From Brotonthovivens ammoniilytica (GTDB taxonomy: Bacteria; Bacillota; Clostridia; Lachnospirales; Lachnospiraceae): a stretch of 64,000 nucleotides of DNA. The stretch covers positions 1-64,000 of the forward strand of contig NZ_JAOQJQ010000009.1 in NCBI RefSeq assembly GCF_025566885.1, written 5' to 3'. The notes beneath the pieces were generated by a model, which made no database searches, was not told the DNA's origin, and saw only the letters and a list, made by a program, of their open reading frames with translations. Below, piece by piece: positions 10,751 through 17,593 of this stretch. Each line of letters opens with the position of its first letter. Position 1 is the first letter of the stretch. The position numbers were made by a program, and so were the translations under genes.

Positions 10751-10904
10751 AAAAAAGAATGTACAAAGCACATTCTTTGCCTGCGGCGGGTGGCTTTTGC
10801 GACATGATTCCACTCCGCCGCAGTGCGATCATCAGCGGAGCGTTTTTTGCTCTATAGGAATCGGTACTTTTCAGCTTTATCACAACACGGTATTTCCTAT
10901 AGAG
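10751..10904 (-). repeat. Dispersed repeat, copy A
   Basis: Full copy of a ~157-bp element also found at 45305, 54599 and 59536 (full) and 54851 and 56407 (partial). Read on the minus strand it has three parts: a 55-bp module with 12-bp inverted ends (CTCTATAGGAAA/ATTCCTATAGAG type); a GC-rich region with CTGCGGCGG/CCGCCGCAG and CTCCGC/GCGGAG pairings; and a terminal hairpin followed by T residues. Here the terminal hairpin is GAATGTGC/GTACATTC rather than the AATCCTGC type. The copy starts one base after the T-tract of the terminator at 10905-10951. The 396-bp gap 10580-10975 otherwise holds only that terminator and the giant gene's leader. Confidence 0.85.
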
Positions 10905-10951
10905 TAAAAGGCCTCCGGACATTGTCATATAAAAGACATTGTCCAAAGGCC
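10905..10951 (-). terminator. Terminator of the kinase/response-regulator operon
   Basis: A 17-bp interrupted stem (+ strand 10910-10926 with 10935-10951, core GGACATTGTC/GACATTGTCC) with an 8-nt loop. On the minus strand it ends in TTTT (+ 10906-10909). It lies 24 nt after the regulator stop codon and uncouples the two-component operon from the giant surface-protein gene. Confidence 0.8.
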
Positions 10952-10975
10952 CGTATTTTATAAATCAAATTTTTT

Positions 10976-11797
10976 TCAGAATTTTATCGCTTTTCTGCCA
11001 AATCCATGGTGCTGTTCTAACACCGCCGCCGTCTCCTCCGCCCAGGAATATTCCGACAAATAAGAACCCATCAGCAAAAGCTCCGTATTCTGACTGTCAG
11101 TACCATCCATATACTGAAAATAGTCGCACTCTACAGCTTCATAATCAATGCTGCAGGCTCCCCGGGTACTGACAAACACATCACCCAGAGAATTTTCTTT
11201 AAAAACATTTCGGATCACCATCACTGCTTTCCGGTACAGGTTCTTTACCTTTTCATCATATACCCGCTCTCCCCAGAGTTTGTCTATCGCCTCCTCCATA
11301 GTTACAGTACCGCCCCTGTGGTCCACACAGAGGGCCAGCAGCTCTTTTGCCTTTACATTGGGTATATACACAACCTTTCCGTCAATAAACAAATCAAACC
11401 TGCCAAAAGTCCGGATGCGGACTCTCTTTTTCATTGCTTTTGCCAAAAGCTTCGCACGTTTTAAAACATATACAATCTCCTCATAATTGTAGGGCTTTAA
11501 CAGGTAATAATCTGCTTTTATTTTAAAGGCATCCATGGCGTACTGCTCATATCCGGTAATAATAATAAATACAATATCCGGATACAGTTCTCTGACCCGT
11601 TTCCCAAAAATAATCCCGTTCATTCCGGGCATTTCTATGTCTGATAATACCACTTCTACAGGATGATCTTTCAAATAATCCAAAGCCTGCAAAGGATTTG
11701 TAAACACCGCCTCCAATTGAAAGCCCGGAATTCCCCGGCTTTCAATTTCAAATTGTTTCAACGCAAGCTTTTCATCATCAACTATTATTGCCTTCAC
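10976..11797 (-). CDS. Response regulator, REC domain with winged-helix output domain
   Basis: 273 residues from a GTG at 11797, chosen because AGAGGGG lies just upstream and the REC domain then starts immediately (KAIIVDDE); an upstream ATG at 11830 would add 11 unlikely residues. The receiver domain has the acidic pocket D7-D8, the phospho-acceptor D53 in LSDIEMPGMNG, T81 and K101 in LLKPY. Residues ~120-273 resemble the winged-helix plus alpha-helical (SARP/BTAD-like) region of regulators described for Clostridia. The gene overlaps the 3' end of the kinase gene (stop at 11778), which implies translational coupling and a cognate pair. It is convergent with nothing and is followed by a terminator and then the giant surface-protein gene, a plausible target. 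Direct regulation of that gene is inference. Confidence 0.85.
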   Translation of the reverse strand: MKAIIVDDEKLALKQFEIESRGIPGFQLEAVFTNPLQALDYLKDHPVEVVLSDIEMPGMNGIIFGKRVRELYPDIVFIIITGYEQYAMDAFKIKADYYLLKPYNYEEIVYVLKRAKLLAKAMKKRVRIRTFGRFDLFIDGKVVYIPNVKAKELLALCVDHRGGTVTMEEAIDKLWGERVYDEKVKNLYRKAVMVIRNVFKENSLGDVFVSTRGACSIDYEAVECDYFQYMDGTDSQNTELLLMGSYLSEYSWAEETAAVLEQHHGFGRKAIKF

Positions 11798-13583
11798 ACA
11801 AACCCCTCTCTTCCATCTTTGGTAACTCAATAACTGCCTTTGTACCTCTGCCGCATTCGCTGCCGATTGTTAACTGTCCATGAAAAAGTTCTTTTAGTCG
11901 AAATGAAATATTCTGTATTCCGGCAGACACCTGACTTTTATCATCCCCTCCAATTATCTGGGATCTGTCAAACCCGATACCATTATCTTCCACTTCAATT
12001 ACATAACACTTATCTGTTTCATAGCTTCTAATCCAGACACAGCCGCCAGCCTCTTTTTTGCAGATGCCATGCTTAATAGCATTTTCCACTAATGCCTGAA
12101 CACACAGAGGCGGCACATAAAAAGCCTCCGCACAAATATCAAACTGGACTGACAATCGCTGCTCAAACCGGACTTTTTCTATATTAATATAGGCTTTGAT
12201 ATGTTTTAGTTCTTCCGAAAACAAAATTTTTGTTCTGTTTCCAATGGAATCAATATTGGCTCTCAAATAAGTTGAAAAATCATAAACCATCCGATAAGCA
12301 TCATCAGGGGATGTTTTAATTAGTACCCGGATAGTGCCAAGAGTATTATAGATAAAGTGAGGTTTAATCTGACTCATCATCAATGCGATTTTACTGTCAT
12401 GAAGCTGAACGTTCAGCCTTTTGTTTTCCATTAATTTTAAATAGACTTTTCGTATACTAGAAACCAGCAGACTGACAGCATAAATCAACAACGACAGCCG
12501 CACATACATACCTATATTCTGATAGTTATTCTGATAAAACCGTATTATCTCTATTACAACCGCTCCGCAGATCAGCAAAAGACAGTAAAACTCTCCCCGG
12601 CTGCACTTTGGTCCTTTTTTTAAAATCTGCTTTCCATACATACAGACACCATAAAGCAGGGCGGCCCCCAGCACCAAATGCATCAAACCAATCTGCTGAA
12701 TCAGACTTAAGATTCCAAATACCTGTAATATGACATACATCAAATGCAGGCACACTGTAAAACACAAAAACCAAAATGCCAGCGTTTCTGCCCGTCCTTT
12801 GATTTTTTCTCTAATATAAGCCAGAAAAAAAACCGGGCACAAAGAAAGAGACAACAGCGTCAGAAAATATTGAGCCTGAGAACTAACAAGCATCAACGGC
12901 ATTTTAGACTCTCCGCACATCCACACAGATACAAATGCCAAAAGACAGCCCAGAATCAGTTCACTTTCATAAATTTTATATTTATGAAAAATAACTGACA
13001 AAAAAATCATAATGATTCCGATCATTCCAACAGCCAGGCTTATACCATAGGAAACAATATGGCTTCCCCGGACAAAATCTATCAGCGCATTATAATTACC
13101 ATAATAAATTTTACTGACTCTCCCGGAAAAATGATCATATGGAGAACTGAGGTATATCTGAATGGTCTTTCCCCCGCTGTCCTGGGGCAGCTTAATAAAA
13201 TTCCAGGTACTTGGCAAAATCCCCTGAAAATACTCCTGTCCCGGATATTGATATATCTGACGTCCGTCCACAAAGACCTTTACTTCCTGCTGCTGACTGC
13301 GAAACACAATGGCGCTGCCATCTGCTGCCTCCTTTGGCAGTACATGTTCTATGATAAGCTCTTTCCCGGTCTGTGTATCTAGTACCCCCGGCAGACGAAC
13401 CGGCAGACGCTGTCCGTCTTTTAGCATATACCAGCCGTCATTATAGGTAAGAATCCGGTCATATTTTACAGAACTTCCGGGATCCGCAGTTTTAACTATA
13501 ATAAGAAGAAACAAAATGAGGATTATAATCCCCATAATTCCTGTCCCTTTGTTTTTTCGTATTGTTTTCATTGGCTGCTTCAT
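11778..13583 (-). CDS. LytS-type sensor histidine kinase with extracellular sensor domain
   Basis: 601 residues. One N-terminal membrane segment (~16-31) is followed by a ~140-residue extracellular beta-rich domain (~35-175), six or seven further helices (~178-385), and then a cytoplasmic His_kinase domain with the phospho-accepting H409 in KPHFIYNTL and an HATPase domain (NAIKHG, DNGIGF, GRGTKAVIELP). This order matches 7TM-DISM-like kinases of Firmicutes that pair with the adjacent type of regulator. The start ATG has only a weak ribosome site (GGTGAT), and a second ATG four codons on is possible. Its 5' region is the invertible segment 13629-13918, so expression probably depends on the orientation of that segment. 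The ligand is unknown. Confidence 0.88.
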   Translation of the reverse strand: MKQPMKTIRKNKGTGIMGIIILILFLLIIVKTADPGSSVKYDRILTYNDGWYMLKDGQRLPVRLPGVLDTQTGKELIIEHVLPKEAADGSAIVFRSQQQEVKVFVDGRQIYQYPGQEYFQGILPSTWNFIKLPQDSGGKTIQIYLSSPYDHFSGRVSKIYYGNYNALIDFVRGSHIVSYGISLAVGMIGIIMIFLSVIFHKYKIYESELILGCLLAFVSVWMCGESKMPLMLVSSQAQYFLTLLSLSLCPVFFLAYIREKIKGRAETLAFWFLCFTVCLHLMYVILQVFGILSLIQQIGLMHLVLGAALLYGVCMYGKQILKKGPKCSRGEFYCLLLICGAVVIEIIRFYQNNYQNIGMYVRLSLLIYAVSLLVSSIRKVYLKLMENKRLNVQLHDSKIALMMSQIKPHFIYNTLGTIRVLIKTSPDDAYRMVYDFSTYLRANIDSIGNRTKILFSEELKHIKAYINIEKVRFEQRLSVQFDICAEAFYVPPLCVQALVENAIKHGICKKEAGGCVWIRSYETDKCYVIEVEDNGIGFDRSQIIGGDDKSQVSAGIQNISFRLKELFHGQLTIGSECGRGTKAVIELPKMEERGLCEGNNS

Positions 13584-13628
13584 GATTTATCACCAAAATT
13601 ATGCTGCCATTTTCTAACTGCTTTTGGC

Positions 13629-13653
13629 ACATAATAATAGTTATGTTGTATTT
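13629..13653 (+). repeat. Left 25-bp inverted repeat of the invertible segment
   Basis: Perfect reverse complement of 13894-13918 over 25 of 25 bases, with no pairing beyond either end. Inside it is the dyad ACATAATAATAGTTATGT: 6-bp arms (ACATAA/TTATGT) around a 6-bp centre, the layout of a tyrosine-recombinase crossover site with two binding half-sites. It lies 46 bp upstream of the kinase start codon. Confidence 0.85.
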
Positions 13654-13762
13654 GGCTAAAAATATAGAAAAAAATGCCCAGAAACAGGCTGATAGAACAA
13701 AAATTTTGAAACTTAGATAAGCTCTTCCAGCCGAAAAGAATTCTAACTTTTCCACCGGAGAA

Positions 13763-13790
13763 TTTATACACCTAAAGAAGCCATAAACAA
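13763..13790 (-). promoter_or_regulatory. Weak promoter-like sequence facing the kinase
   Basis: On the minus strand TTGTTT (+ 13785-13790), 16 bp, TATAAA (+ 13763-13768). The -35 matches only 3 of 6 consensus bases. It could supply basal kinase transcription in the drawn orientation. Confidence 0.3.
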
Positions 13791-13831
13791 ACATTAAAAT
13801 TGTTAATTTACAGCTTAAATTATGTGATTTA

Positions 13832-13860
13832 TTGACTTCTTAAAATATGTATAATAAAAT
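13832..13860 (+). promoter_or_regulatory. Promoter inside the invertible segment, pointing away from the kinase
   Basis: TTGACT (13832-13837), 17 bp, TAAAAT (13855-13860) on the plus strand, with TATAAT also at 13850-13855. In this orientation transcription would run across the right inverted repeat and antisense into the recombinase gene. After inversion it would drive the kinase and response regulator. Confidence 0.6.
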
Positions 13861-13893
13861 AAACAAAAAAATAAGTAACTTTTATTAATTTAT

Positions 13894-13918
13894 AAATACA
13901 ACATAACTATTATTATGT
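13894..13918 (-). repeat. Right 25-bp inverted repeat of the invertible segment
   Basis: Perfect reverse complement of 13629-13653. It ends 2 bp before the stop codon of the tyrosine recombinase gene (13921), so enzyme gene and site are physically linked. Confidence 0.85.
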
Positions 13919-13920
13919 CG

Positions 13921-14775
13921 TCATTCTTCGATAATTCCAATGGTCTCCAGATTTCTCTTCCATTCCCAAATCCCTTCCGATGCATAGAGCCTTGTCACAT
14001 CCAGATTGCTGTGTCCTAGTATATCTGCCAGATTGATCAGATTTTTTGTAGCTTTGTAAAATGTCCTGGCAAACAGATGTCTTAAATTATGTGGAAATAT
14101 TTTGTCCGGATGAATCCCGGAAGCTGCAGCCAGCTGTTTCATCTCTCTCCATATATTAGATCTGTTTTTTGCCCTTCCTGATCTGGTAACAAAAACAGGA
14201 CCTTTGGTGATTCCGTTTTTCCCAATATAAATCAGCAGTTTCTTTCTCAAGGCCTCAGGAATAATAACATGACGATACTTTCCTTTATTCCATACTTTTA
14301 CCATTCCGCTCCTTATGGTTTCTACTCTGAAAAATTTCAATTCACTGACTCTGATACCTGTGGCACACATAGTCTCCATCATCATGGCAAGCTGTTCCCT
14401 CCCCTGCTTCCTGGCAACCCTTACAAGATGCCGAAATTCTTTCAAGGCAAGTTCTCTGCCCATGGACTCAAAATTCTGTTTCTGTACCCGGACTCTTTTT
14501 AATCGAAGACGCCCCTGTTCCATAAATATTAAAAACTGATTCAGTGCTACAATCATAGAATTTGCACTGCTGACCGAATAGTGCTCCAGCAGCCATTGTT
14601 TATACCTCAGCAAATGTTCTTTTGTGATGCCCTGGCTGACACCTGAGAATTTAATAAAGGCTTTTACATCCCTAACATATTTCTCTATGGTGGCAGATGC
14701 GTTTTCCCGTTCTGTCAGATAAGCTTTAAATTCCTCAACCATACCATAGGTTATTAAAATTGTCTCTCTTTGCAT
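13921..14775 (-). CDS. Tyrosine recombinase, probable DNA invertase of the adjacent segment
   Basis: 284 residues from the ATG at 14775, which has GAGAGGAAAAAT in front; a longer frame to 14889 adds a 38-residue AT-rich tail without a ribosome site. The N-terminal SAM-like core-binding domain spans ~10-90 and the catalytic domain ~105-280. All catalytic residues are present: R142 (ATGIRVSE), K166, H229 and R232 (HNLRH), H255 (LGHSN) and Y264 (TRLYAS). Length and layout fit XerC/D-like single-protein recombinases. No phage or conjugation genes, excisionase or attachment-site duplication were seen nearby, which argues against a prophage or ICE integrase. Adjacency to the inverted repeats suggests it flips the promoter of the kinase operon. 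In the drawn state the segment's promoter would make antisense RNA to this gene. Confidence 0.88.
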   Translation of the reverse strand: MQRETILITYGMVEEFKAYLTERENASATIEKYVRDVKAFIKFSGVSQGITKEHLLRYKQWLLEHYSVSSANSMIVALNQFLIFMEQGRLRLKRVRVQKQNFESMGRELALKEFRHLVRVARKQGREQLAMMMETMCATGIRVSELKFFRVETIRSGMVKVWNKGKYRHVIIPEALRKKLLIYIGKNGITKGPVFVTRSGRAKNRSNIWREMKQLAAASGIHPDKIFPHNLRHLFARTFYKATKNLINLADILGHSNLDVTRLYASEGIWEWKRNLETIGIIEE

Positions 14776-14867
14776 TATTTTTCCTCTCAATTTGAATTTA
14801 ATTTCTATTATAATTTTATATTTCACATTTTTCATGCAAACATACTTGAATTTACTGAAAAATACGC

Positions 14868-14923
14868 AAAAAAAATTTCCGGATGACAAAAATATACAAC
14901 AAAATCTCTGTCTACCGGAAATT
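14868..14923 (-). terminator. Probable terminator of the XRE regulator gene
   Basis: On the minus strand AATTTCCGG (+ 14915-14923) pairs with CCGGAAATT (+ 14874-14882) across a 32-nt loop and runs into a T tract (+ A run 14868-14875). The long loop lowers confidence. Confidence 0.5.
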
Positions 14924-14956
14924 ATGAAACATTCCTCTAAACTTTATTTTATACTT

Positions 14957-15937
14957 TTACGCTTCCTTCCACCCGCAGACAGCCTCGATAATCCCGCTTG
15001 CCACCGCGGCTGCCGGCCAAATGACCCAGCTGATCCACCATTCACCGGATATAAAACTGTAAAGCAGATAAATAACGGTAATCACAGGCCAGTAAATTCC
15101 CATAATCTTTTCGGCTCTCTTTTTTCCTCTTTTCTTTTTTCTGGAAAAGTCCCCTTCCTGCAGCAGCCTGTCAAAGGAAGAATTTATCATGCCTGCAGTA
15201 ATAAACAAAAAAACAGCGGCTGAAACAATTACCAGCAAAAGCACAGTAAACACACTTTCTGTCATCAGAGAAACTCCCAGACTATCTCCCATAATTAATG
15301 GAAGAGGACTTAAAATACAAAGTGTCACTCCCAGCACAATATAAATCCGGTTTGCTGCTTCCCTGCGCCTTTTCTCTTCCTTTACAATACCCGAAACCCC
15401 ATATTCCAGCTCTATCTGATTTTCTTCCAGATAATCATAGGGTTTCATTTTAAGACCTCCGGTTACAAACAGCGCTGTGGCGCAGGCCACCATGGGCAGC
15501 AGCACGCAGATTCCAATACTTCCGGCAAAATCCTCTGACATTCTGATAACTCCAAACTCACTCATATCGCCTAACAGAATCAGTAAAAATGGCGATAAGA
15601 TACAGAGCACCACCCCCAGCCGGACCTGTTTCATAAAATGCGTTGACGCCTTAAGATAATCTTTTGCTTCCTGTATAGACACCCGGTACACCTGAGATTC
15701 CTCCTGGGAAATATCCTCATCCCAAGTTTCCCCCTCTTCTATTTCATCCTTTAACAGAAAATCTGTACTTACAGAAAATATCCGGCTCAGCATTAAGATC
15801 TTATTTAAGTCTGGAATAGAATTACCGCTTTCCCACTTTGAAACAGACTGTCTGGAAACGTTCATTTTTTCTGCCAGTTCTTCCTGTGACCATCCTTTTT
15901 TCTTGCGCAGCATCATAATTTTGTCTGCCAGTATCAT
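14957..15937 (-). CDS. XRE-family transcriptional regulator with C-terminal membrane domain
   Basis: 326 residues. An N-terminal helix-turn-helix (~5-62) contains the typical GWSQEELAEKMNVSRQSVSKWE signature split around residue 16-37. An acidic linker follows, then four hydrophobic segments (~105-125, 135-160, 195-250 as two) and a further pair near the C-terminus (~275-320). This fusion of XRE repressor and membrane domain is frequent in Clostridia and is thought to sense envelope or small-molecule signals; the signal here is unknown. TTAGGAGG precedes the ATG. Its promoter (16027-16055) overlaps a perfect palindrome (16052-16066), so autorepression is likely. Not clearly linked to its neighbours. 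Confidence 0.8.
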   Translation of the reverse strand: MILADKIMMLRKKKGWSQEELAEKMNVSRQSVSKWESGNSIPDLNKILMLSRIFSVSTDFLLKDEIEEGETWDEDISQEESQVYRVSIQEAKDYLKASTHFMKQVRLGVVLCILSPFLLILLGDMSEFGVIRMSEDFAGSIGICVLLPMVACATALFVTGGLKMKPYDYLEENQIELEYGVSGIVKEEKRRREAANRIYIVLGVTLCILSPLPLIMGDSLGVSLMTESVFTVLLLVIVSAAVFLFITAGMINSSFDRLLQEGDFSRKKKRGKKRAEKIMGIYWPVITVIYLLYSFISGEWWISWVIWPAAAVASGIIEAVCGWKEA

Positions 15938-16026
15938 AATAATATCCTCCTAACCTTGCAGCAGAATCTTTCAACTGCATTTTTGCTTTCTTTGTGTACA
16001 CATTGTAACAATAACTGGCGTTGCAC

Positions 16027-16055
16027 ACTATATAAAAGCCTTGGAAATTGCGCAA
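16027..16055 (-). promoter_or_regulatory. Promoter of the XRE regulator gene
   Basis: Minus-strand TTGCGC (+ 16050-16055), 17 bp, TATAGT (+ 16027-16032), about 90 nt upstream of the start codon. The weak -35 would fit a regulated promoter. Confidence 0.5.
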
Positions 16056-16066
16056 CTGACAGTTGC
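16052..16066. promoter_or_regulatory. Palindromic candidate operator overlapping the XRE promoter -35
   Basis: GCAACTGACAGTTGC is a perfect 7-1-7 palindrome, a spacing typical of dimeric helix-turn-helix repressors. Its left edge overlaps the -35 hexamer. Assignment to the adjacent XRE protein is inference. Confidence 0.5.
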
Positions 16067-16076
16067 ATCCGGCCGT

Positions 16077-17507
16077 TTAGTGCAGAATTTTCCCTGTTTT
16101 TTTCAGACCATCCATCAGCTCATCCTCTTTCATGCCTCCAAAACCAAAAATCAGCACAGGCTTTTGGGTGAGACATTTTCCCCCGATATTATACTCTGAT
16201 AATCCATACACTCTGATTCCCTCTCTGGCAAGCTTTGCAATTACTTCCTGTTCTGTACAGTTTAAATTTGTCTGCACCAGCAGATGAAGTCCTGAATGCT
16301 CCCCTCTGATTTTATCACACCAGCCGCAGCCCTTCAGATAATCAATCAGAAGCTCATGACGCTTTTTATAAATCACCCGCATTTTATTCAAATTCCGCTC
16401 AAAATACCCCTCCTGAATAAAGTGGAATATGGTACTCTGCATCAATCTTGGCACGGTAGAAGCATAAAATCCACATGCTTTTTTGTACTGCTCCAACAGC
16501 GGCAGAGGCAGAACCATATAGCTGACTCTGGTGGCAGGAGCAATACTTCTAGAAAACGTGCCAAGATAAATCACTCTCCCAAATCTGTCGCTGCCCTGGA
16601 GAGAGGGAATCGGTTTCCCCCTGTAGCGGAATTCACTGTCATAGTCGTCTTCTATAATATAACGGTCCGGCTCCCCTGCTGCCCAGGCCAGAAGCTCAAG
16701 TCTCCGCTTCATGGGCATAACTGTCCCTGTGGGAAACTGATGGGATGGCATTACATATGCGATGTCAGCCCCGGAGTTCTCTAGCTGATCCACTCTCATT
16801 CCTTCCCGGTCAAGCTCCACAGGAGATACGAAAAAACCCAGATTGCGGAATGTATAATATGCCGGCAGATAGGCAGGACTTTCCATGGCAATCCGAAACT
16901 TCCCTTCAAGAATCTGTGCCAGCAGCATCTGCAGGTATTCGTTTCCGGCTCCTACAATAATCTGCTCCGGGCTGCAGTTTACCCCTCTGGCCTGATGCAG
17001 ATAATTTGCAATGGCACATCTAAAAGACAGATCTCCCCTGGCCTCTCCACTGACAAACAGTTCCTCTCCCTGATCCAAAAGCAGGGTTCTTGTAATATTA
17101 CTCCAGGTCTTAAAGGGAAAAACAGAAAGGTCCACGCCGTTGGGAGAAAAATCATACAAGTATTTTTTTGTATGTTTCTCCCAGTGATTCTCATTTGTTT
17201 TCATGGACATCTGCAGCTGTCCTTCAGACATGCGCTCAGCCCTTAAATCATAGACTTCCGTTACATCACAGACAAAAAATCCCCGGTACGGTTCTGCCTC
17301 AATATACCCCTCCGACGTCAGCTGATCGTACGCAAGCTCCACTGTACTCCTGCTGACTTCTAAATATTCTGACAGAAAACGGGTGGAAGGCAGTTTTTCC
17401 CCCTGCTTTATATTCTGCTTTATAATCTCTGCCCTGATGTATTCATAGATCTGCTGATACAACGGCTTTGCGCCATCGGCCTTCAATTCCATAGATAACT
17501 CTTTCAT
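16077..17507 (-). CDS. MocR/PdxR-type regulator (GntR helix-turn-helix fused to aminotransferase fold)
   Basis: 476 residues from the ATG at 17507 (CAGGAA just upstream); ATGs at 17492 and 17567 are alternatives. A GntR winged helix (KPLYQQIYEYIRAEII to the SRSTVELAYDQL recognition helix) is joined to a class-I aminotransferase-like domain with the PLP-contacting segments GAGNEYLQ and IIEDDYDSEFRY. These regulators usually bind PLP through a lysine in the motif GTFSKS. Here the motif reads GTFSRS (codon AGA), so the Schiff-base lysine is missing, which could make it PLP-insensitive or tuned to another ligand. No pdxST or transporter gene lies next to it, so its target is not evident. It starts 86 nt after the glnS stop and may be read from the same transcript. 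Confidence 0.85.
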   Translation of the reverse strand: MKELSMELKADGAKPLYQQIYEYIRAEIIKQNIKQGEKLPSTRFLSEYLEVSRSTVELAYDQLTSEGYIEAEPYRGFFVCDVTEVYDLRAERMSEGQLQMSMKTNENHWEKHTKKYLYDFSPNGVDLSVFPFKTWSNITRTLLLDQGEELFVSGEARGDLSFRCAIANYLHQARGVNCSPEQIIVGAGNEYLQMLLAQILEGKFRIAMESPAYLPAYYTFRNLGFFVSPVELDREGMRVDQLENSGADIAYVMPSHQFPTGTVMPMKRRLELLAWAAGEPDRYIIEDDYDSEFRYRGKPIPSLQGSDRFGRVIYLGTFSRSIAPATRVSYMVLPLPLLEQYKKACGFYASTVPRLMQSTIFHFIQEGYFERNLNKMRVIYKKRHELLIDYLKGCGWCDKIRGEHSGLHLLVQTNLNCTEQEVIAKLAREGIRVYGLSEYNIGGKCLTQKPVLIFGFGGMKEDELMDGLKKTGKILH

Positions 17508-17593
17508 ATGTTCCTGGGTCTCCCTTGTAAAAAGAATCCTGCCACAGCGGGCATAAAAACAGGCCACGACACCCGGTCATGACCTGAAATATG

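Larger units (their letters stand above)
13654..13893. other. Probable invertible promoter segment (phase-variation switch)
   Basis: A 240-bp AT-rich segment between perfect 25-bp inverted repeats, placed between the kinase start (13583) and the end of a tyrosine recombinase gene (13921). It holds a good plus-strand promoter (13832-13860) that points away from the kinase and a weaker minus-strand promoter-like pair (13763-13790). Recombination between the repeats would flip it and place the better promoter about 100 nt upstream of the kinase ATG. No convincing gene lies inside. The geometry is directly visible; inversion itself is inferred from known systems in which a recombinase gene adjoins an invertible promoter, such as those of Clostridioides difficile. 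Confidence 0.75.

Noticed and set aside
10749..10946. ORFs translating as YRKYRVVIKLKS at 10749, 45240 and 54381 on the minus strand
   Set aside because: They are translations of the dispersed repeat. Copy B has an extra T that shifts the frame, and the frames run into addB or intergenic DNA, so the conservation is of DNA or RNA structure, not protein.
13492..13794. Small ORFs (63 and 100 codons) inside the invertible segment, one ending in ATGA overlap with the kinase start
   Set aside because: No ribosome site, starts inside the segment that would be inverted, and hydrophobic AT-rich content expected by chance.
13921..14775. Integrase as evidence for a prophage or integrative element
   Set aside because: No phage, conjugation or excisionase genes and no direct attachment repeats nearby; the adjoining inverted repeats explain it better.
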